DNA from: Mycobacterium sp. UM_CSW
GTDB lineage: Bacteria > Actinomycetota > Actinomycetes > Mycobacteriales > Mycobacteriaceae
DNA length: 44,188 bases
Reading direction: 5' to 3'
NCBI RefSeq assembly: GCF_000455205.1
Contig: NZ_AUWQ01000091.1
Coordinates: 1 to 44,188, forward strand
How positions within the stretch are numbered: the first letter of the stretch is position 1; the number at the start of each line of letters is the position of its first letter. The translations under genes were made by a program, and so were the position numbers. Positions 41,038-44,188 of the stretch are shown one piece after another. The notes under the pieces are model-generated. The model searched no databases, was not told the origin of the DNA, and worked only from the letters and a program-made list of their open reading frames with translations.

Positions 41038-41565
41038 ATGTCGGTCGTGACCAGACAACCGGATGTGGCGACGCGCCTGCCATCGAAGTCAAACGCGCCT
41101 CCGCCCACCGCGGTCTTACCCGACCCACCGCGCGACTGCCCTGGCATGGACGCCAGCGCGGCGGTCGAGCGGCGGCGTAATGGAGGTCCCGGCGATTCGC
41201 CGATGGACATCTTGAGCCGGTTGCCCGCCGTGGTGGTGTTGGAGCGGCTGCCGGTTCCTTCGCTCGCGATGGCGCGGGACGGCGTCATTTTGTTCGCCAA
41301 CAGGGCGTTTGCCGAGATGGTGGGTTACGAGCTGGAAGCGTTGGCGGGCTCGGTGTTTCCCGAGATGTTCCACACCGTGCCGGCCACCTTGTGTTCGGTT
41401 GCCGGCGTCGACGCAGTCGCGAATTTGATCGTCGAGCTGCGGCATTGTGAGGGTTGGACGGTGCGGGCCAGGATGAGCCAGACGGCGATGTTGCGCCAGG
41501 CCGACCCGGTCGTGCTGGTGACGTTCGACAATATGACGGAGCGGCTGTGGATGGACGAGCGCTGA
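41038..41565 (+). CDS. PAS-domain protein with PE-like first codons
   Basis: 175 residues from ATG 41038 with AGGAGG at 41028-41033. Residues about 65-170 form a PAS fold: VLERLPVPSLAMARDGVILFANRAFAEMVGYELEAL, then strands ending VVLVTFDNMTERLWMDER. There is no kinase, cyclase or DNA-binding domain, so it may be a free-standing sensor or partner. The first 60 residues are disordered and Pro/Arg-rich. The start MSVVTRQP mirrors MSFVTTLP of the PE gene, and the leader is also shared, so its 5' end was probably copied from a PE gene. Confidence 0.8.
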   Translation: MSVVTRQPDVATRLPSKSNAPPPTAVLPDPPRDCPGMDASAAVERRRNGGPGDSPMDILSRLPAVVVLERLPVPSLAMARDGVILFANRAFAEMVGYELEALAGSVFPEMFHTVPATLCSVAGVDAVANLIVELRHCEGWTVRARMSQTAMLRQADPVVLVTFDNMTERLWMDER

Positions 41566-41932
41566 GTCGGCGCCCTGGATATCCCCGCGTGCCGATTCGT
41601 TCCCAGGCAGCTGCGCCGTCGCCCGCGGCGACCTGGGTGTTCTAGACCGGCGCTGCGTTTCCCCAAGCGCGGGTGACGCGCTTGCCGCTGCCGTGACCCG
41701 GCTTCATGCCGTGGCACCGGCCTCAGCCTCGGCTCAGTGGGCAGTCTGTGCGAAGCCTCCTCGCGGCGAGTCCGCGACCTGCAAGTACTACAAGTTGACC
41801 AATTCCCTTACTAATGCTTCGATTAGTATGTATTCTGCTGAATGAAGTGCATTGCCGGTATCCACGGTCGCACCAGGCCCCGCGTAACGGCGTCCGGCCG
41901 ATGGCTCGACCTGCTTCCGCTAGGAGGAGCAC
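41566..41932. other. PE gene upstream region
   Basis: 367 bases without a supported gene. The right half holds element copy C (41792-41861), a 20-base palindrome (41809-41828) and the PE leader with AGGAGG at 41922-41927. The left half shows nothing notable. Confidence 0.6.
41792..41861 (+). promoter_or_regulatory. Three-copy 70-base control element, copy C (before PE-PPE-esx)
   Basis: Ungapped match to copies A and B. It has AAGTTGA at the left, GTATG at 41826-41830, TATTCT next to it as a possible -10 box, and AGTGCATTGCCGGTAT at 41846-41861. It contains the palindrome TACTAAT-GCTTCG-ATTAGTA at 41809-41828, which is only weakly kept in the other copies. Confidence 0.7.
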
Positions 41933-42232
41933 ATGTCGTTTGTGACCACGCTGCCGGCGATGTTGTCGTCCGCAGCCGACGAACTGCAAAACATCGGCGC
42001 CGCCGTGACCGCCGGAGACGCGGCCGCGGCTGCCCCGACCACCGGGGTGATTCCCGCAGCGGCCGACGAGGTGTCGGCGCTGACGGCGGCGCACTTCACG
42101 GCGCACGGCGTGCTGTACCAGGAGGTCAGCGCCCAGGCCGCCGCGATTCGTGAGCTGTTCGTCAGCACCTTGGCGACCAGCGCCGGTTCTTACGCGGCCA
42201 CCGAGGCCGCCAACGCGGCCGCGGTCCTCTGA
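41933..42232 (+). CDS. PE-family protein (PE domain only)
   Basis: 99 residues, exactly one PE domain: [22 protein letters not shown], a helical hairpin, and YAATE near residue 88, which fits the YxxxD/E secretion signal. It lacks a C-terminal extension, as expected for the partner of a PPE protein. The PPE gene starts 19 bases after its stop, so the two should form a secreted heterodimer through ESX-5, with EspG5 binding the PPE partner. Confidence 0.96.
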   Translation: MSFVTTLPAMLSSAADELQNIGAAVTAGDAAAAAPTTGVIPAAADEVSALTAAHFTAHGVLYQEVSAQAAAIRELFVSTLATSAGSYAATEAANAAAVL

Positions 42233-42251
42233 GCTGCGCAGCGGGGTCACC

Positions 42252-43667
42252 ATGGATTACGGGGCGCTACCGCCGGAGATCAACTCCGGGCGGATGTATG
42301 CCGGTCCGGGCGCGGGGTCGATGCTGGCCGCCGCAGCCGCCTGGAACGGGTTGGCCGCCGATTTGCGTTCTGGGGCGGCCGGCTACGACGCCGTGATCTC
42401 GGCGCTCACCGGTGGACCGTGGCTCGGCCCGTCGGCGATGGCGATGGCGGCCGCGGCCGCACCCTACGTGGCGTGGATGGGCGCGACCGCCGCGGAGGCC
42501 GAGCTGGCGGCTACTCAGGCTCAAGCGGCGGCGGCCGCCTATGCCGCGGCCTTCGCGGCGACGGTGCCGCCGCCGGAGATCGTGGCCAACCGCGCACTCC
42601 TGATGATGCTGATCGCGACCAACTTTTTCGGACAGAACACACCGGCGATCGCGGCCACCGAGGCCCAGTACGCGGAGATGTGGGCACAGGACGCCGCGGC
42701 GATGTACGGCTATGCCGCGAGTTCGGCGGCGGCCACAGCGCCGGTGACTCCCTTCGCTCCGGCGCCGCAGACCACCAACCTGGCCGGGTTGGCGGCGCAG
42801 GGGGGCGCGAGCGCCCAGTCGGCCGGCTCGGCGATTGGCGGCGCACAGCAGACGCTGTCCCAATTGACCTCGGCGATCACCGGGGCGCTGAACAGCCTCG
42901 CGTCACCCTTGTCCTCCGCACTGGGCGGAACTTCTTCGTCGGGCGCTGCCGTGGGCCCCTTCGGGAGCATCTTGTCCGACTCCTCGCTCGGAGGCATCGC
43001 GACCGGCCTGATCACCTCGTACGGCGCGATGCCAGGGTGGATGGGCTTGTCGGTGATGTCGACGATGTTGGGCACCGTTTTCGGTCCCCTCATCGGTGGC
43101 CCGATGAACATCGGCTTCGCATCCGCAGCCGCGGCCAACACGGCCGGCGCGGCGGGTGCGGCGGCGGGAGCCCTGGGGCCGATCGGCGCAGGCTTAGGCG
43201 GTATCCCTGGCTTGGGCGGCTTCGCGGGCCTGGGTGCGGCGACCTCCGTCGGCGGATTGGCGGTGCCGCAAAGTTGGGGCCTCGCGGCAGCGGGCGCTTC
43301 GCCGGGGATGCTCGGGACGCTGCCGATGGCTTCTCCGGCGGCGCTGCCGTTGGCGGGCGACGAAGTTGCCGCCGGACTGGGTTTCCCGGTGCCGCTCGGC
43401 GGGGTCGGCGGGCTCGGCCGAGCCGCGGCCGCGGGTGCCGGAGCCGGCGCGGCCATCGCGGCGGCCAAGTACGCACCGCGCCTCAGGTTCGTGTCGCGTC
43501 CACCAGCCGCCGGATACTCGGACGACGGGGAAACCCCGGCGGCCCCACCGGCGGCGGCGAAATACCCTGTGCCCGCGTCGTTTCCGACGAATGGCCATGC
43601 GCCCCCCGGGTATCAGGCGGCGGTCATATACGTGCCGACCAACGGAAACTCGTCGGCCAACGTGTGA
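42252..43667 (+). CDS. PPE-family protein, PPE-SVP subgroup
   Basis: 471 residues from ATG 42252: [20 protein letters not shown], the canonical PPE start. The PPE domain (1-180) includes [21 protein letters not shown] near 117-137. The C-terminal part is Ala/Gly-rich, with the SVP-type motif [12 protein letters not shown] near residues 335-346 and a terminal [10 protein letters not shown] segment. Paired with the upstream PE gene and two Esx genes, it forms the PE-PPE-esx-esx order of ESX-5a-like clusters. Secreted or surface exposed. Confidence 0.96.
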   Translation: MDYGALPPEINSGRMYAGPGAGSMLAAAAAWNGLAADLRSGAAGYDAVISALTGGPWLGPSAMAMAAAAAPYVAWMGATAAEAELAATQAQAAAAAYAAAFAATVPPPEIVANRALLMMLIATNFFGQNTPAIAATEAQYAEMWAQDAAAMYGYAASSAAATAPVTPFAPAPQTTNLAGLAAQGGASAQSAGSAIGGAQQTLSQLTSAITGALNSLASPLSSALGGTSSSGAAVGPFGSILSDSSLGGIATGLITSYGAMPGWMGLSVMSTMLGTVFGPLIGGPMNIGFASAAAANTAGAAGAAAGALGPIGAGLGGIPGLGGFAGLGAATSVGGLAVPQSWGLAAAGASPGMLGTLPMASPAALPLAGDEVAAGLGFPVPLGGVGGLGRAAAAGAGAGAAIAAAKYAPRLRFVSRPPAAGYSDDGETPAAPPAAAKYPVPASFPTNGHAPPGYQAAVIYVPTNGNSSANV

Positions 43668-43762
43668 CGGCAGCACAAATCAATTGACTCGAGGTGTCCT
43701 GGCTCGCCGCACAAGCGAACCAGCCACCGACAGAACCCATCCAAGTGAGGTAAGGAGCCAAA

Positions 43763-44059
43763 ATGGCAACACGATTCATGACCGACCCGCATGAGATGCG
43801 GGCGATGGCGGGCCGGTTTGAGGTCCACGCGCAGACCGTTGAGGACGAGGCCCGCAAGATGTGGGCGTCGTCGCTCAACATCGCCGGTGCCGGCTGGAGT
43901 GGCCAGGCCCAGGCGACGTCCTACGACACCATGGGGCAGATGAATCAGGCCTTCCGCAACATCGTGAACATGCTGCACGGTGTGCGCGACGGGCTGATCC
44001 GCGACGCGAACAACTACGAGCAGCAAGAGCAGGCTTCCCAGCAGATCCTCGGCAGCTAG
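43763..44059 (+). CDS. WXG100 protein, EsxJ/K/M/P/W group
   Basis: 98 residues: [20 protein letters not shown], turn AGWSG (WxG, near residues 43-47), and the C-terminal YEQQE secretion signal near 85-89, ending QQILGS. This is the QILSS subfamily, the CFP-10-like partner secreted as a heterodimer with the next gene product. It has a strong GTAAGGAG ribosome binding site. It lies 95 bases after the PPE gene. Confidence 0.96.
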   Translation: MATRFMTDPHEMRAMAGRFEVHAQTVEDEARKMWASSLNIAGAGWSGQAQATSYDTMGQMNQAFRNIVNMLHGVRDGLIRDANNYEQQEQASQQILGS

Positions 44060-44107
44060 CCAGAAATACCTTCTGCCCCAAAACTTTTCAATCAAGGAGA
44101 CATGAAC

Positions 44108-44188
44108 ATGACCATCAATTACCAGTTTGGCGATGTGGATGCCCATGGTGCGACGATTCGCGCCCAGGCTGCGTCGTTGGAGGCCGAG
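44108..44188 (+). CDS. WXG100 protein, EsxI/L/N/O/V group (cut by window edge)
   Basis: 27 codons begin MTINYQFGDVDAHGATIRAQ, the start of the Mtb9.9-type ESAT-6-like proteins. ATG 44108 is preferred over ATG 44102 because AAGGAG at 44094-44099 is 8 bases away. It would pair with the preceding Esx product. The rest lies beyond the window. Confidence 0.95.
   Translation, partial: MTINYQFGDVDAHGATIRAQAASLEAE

Overview
The window is a contiguous, GC-rich stretch of a slow-growing Mycobacterium chromosome. From 0.5 to 31.1 kb the gene order matches the M. tuberculosis H37Rv segment Rv0953c to Rv0996 almost gene for gene (matched from memory of protein sequence and order, not by a search). A PE_PGRS-type protein at the left edge and an ESX-5-like PE/PPE/Esx cluster at the right edge also point to a slow grower. 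I cannot name the species. PE_PGRS genes are generally missing from the M. avium complex, which argues against that group.

Backbone, left to right: a truncated PE_PGRS gene; a deazaflavin-type oxidoreductase with a KstR-like operator; Rv0954- and PerM-type membrane proteins; purN-purH; a MoxR-like ATPase/VWA pair; an aldo-keto reductase; a DUF1707 protein; a six-gene acyl-CoA catabolic operon (Rv0976c-like, fadE13, accD2, accA2, fadE12, echA7); rpmF; the envelope-stress module mprA-mprB-pepD-moaB2; mscL; a SAF-domain protein and the heat-shock chaperone gene ruc behind a CIRCE-like site; a 5-formyl-THF cyclo-ligase; and galU-moeA1(glp)-rimJ-glpR. Compared with H37Rv, the csoR-ctpV copper block, Rv0986-Rv0988/grcC2 and PE_PGRS16/17/18 are missing from their positions. 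Four genes linked to cell division in mycobacteria or corynebacteria (Rv0954-like, perM, glp, glpR) lie in this backbone.

The shared order ends at a tRNA-Ala(CGC) gene at 31.1 kb. A 13-base copy of the tRNA 3' end recurs 311 bases downstream, which looks like an integration scar. Beyond it are accessory genes: a small orphan protein, a DUF1023 alpha/beta hydrolase with a helical N-terminus, a lipoprotein, a DUF7218 protein, an M42 peptidase, an operon of GT2 glycosyltransferase, APH-fold phosphotransferase and HSL-type esterase, two tandem duplicated TetR regulators facing it, a PAS-domain protein, and a PE-PPE-Esx-Esx cluster that runs off the right edge.

The most unusual signal is a 70-base block that aligns without gaps at three places: before the glycosyltransferase operon (35.74 kb), the PAS gene (40.89 kb) and the PE gene (41.79 kb). 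For the PAS and PE genes the likeness continues through the leader and ribosome binding site into the first codons. This suggests that a PE/PPE-type control region was copied onto two unrelated transcription units, giving a small putative regulon with the TetR pair inside it.
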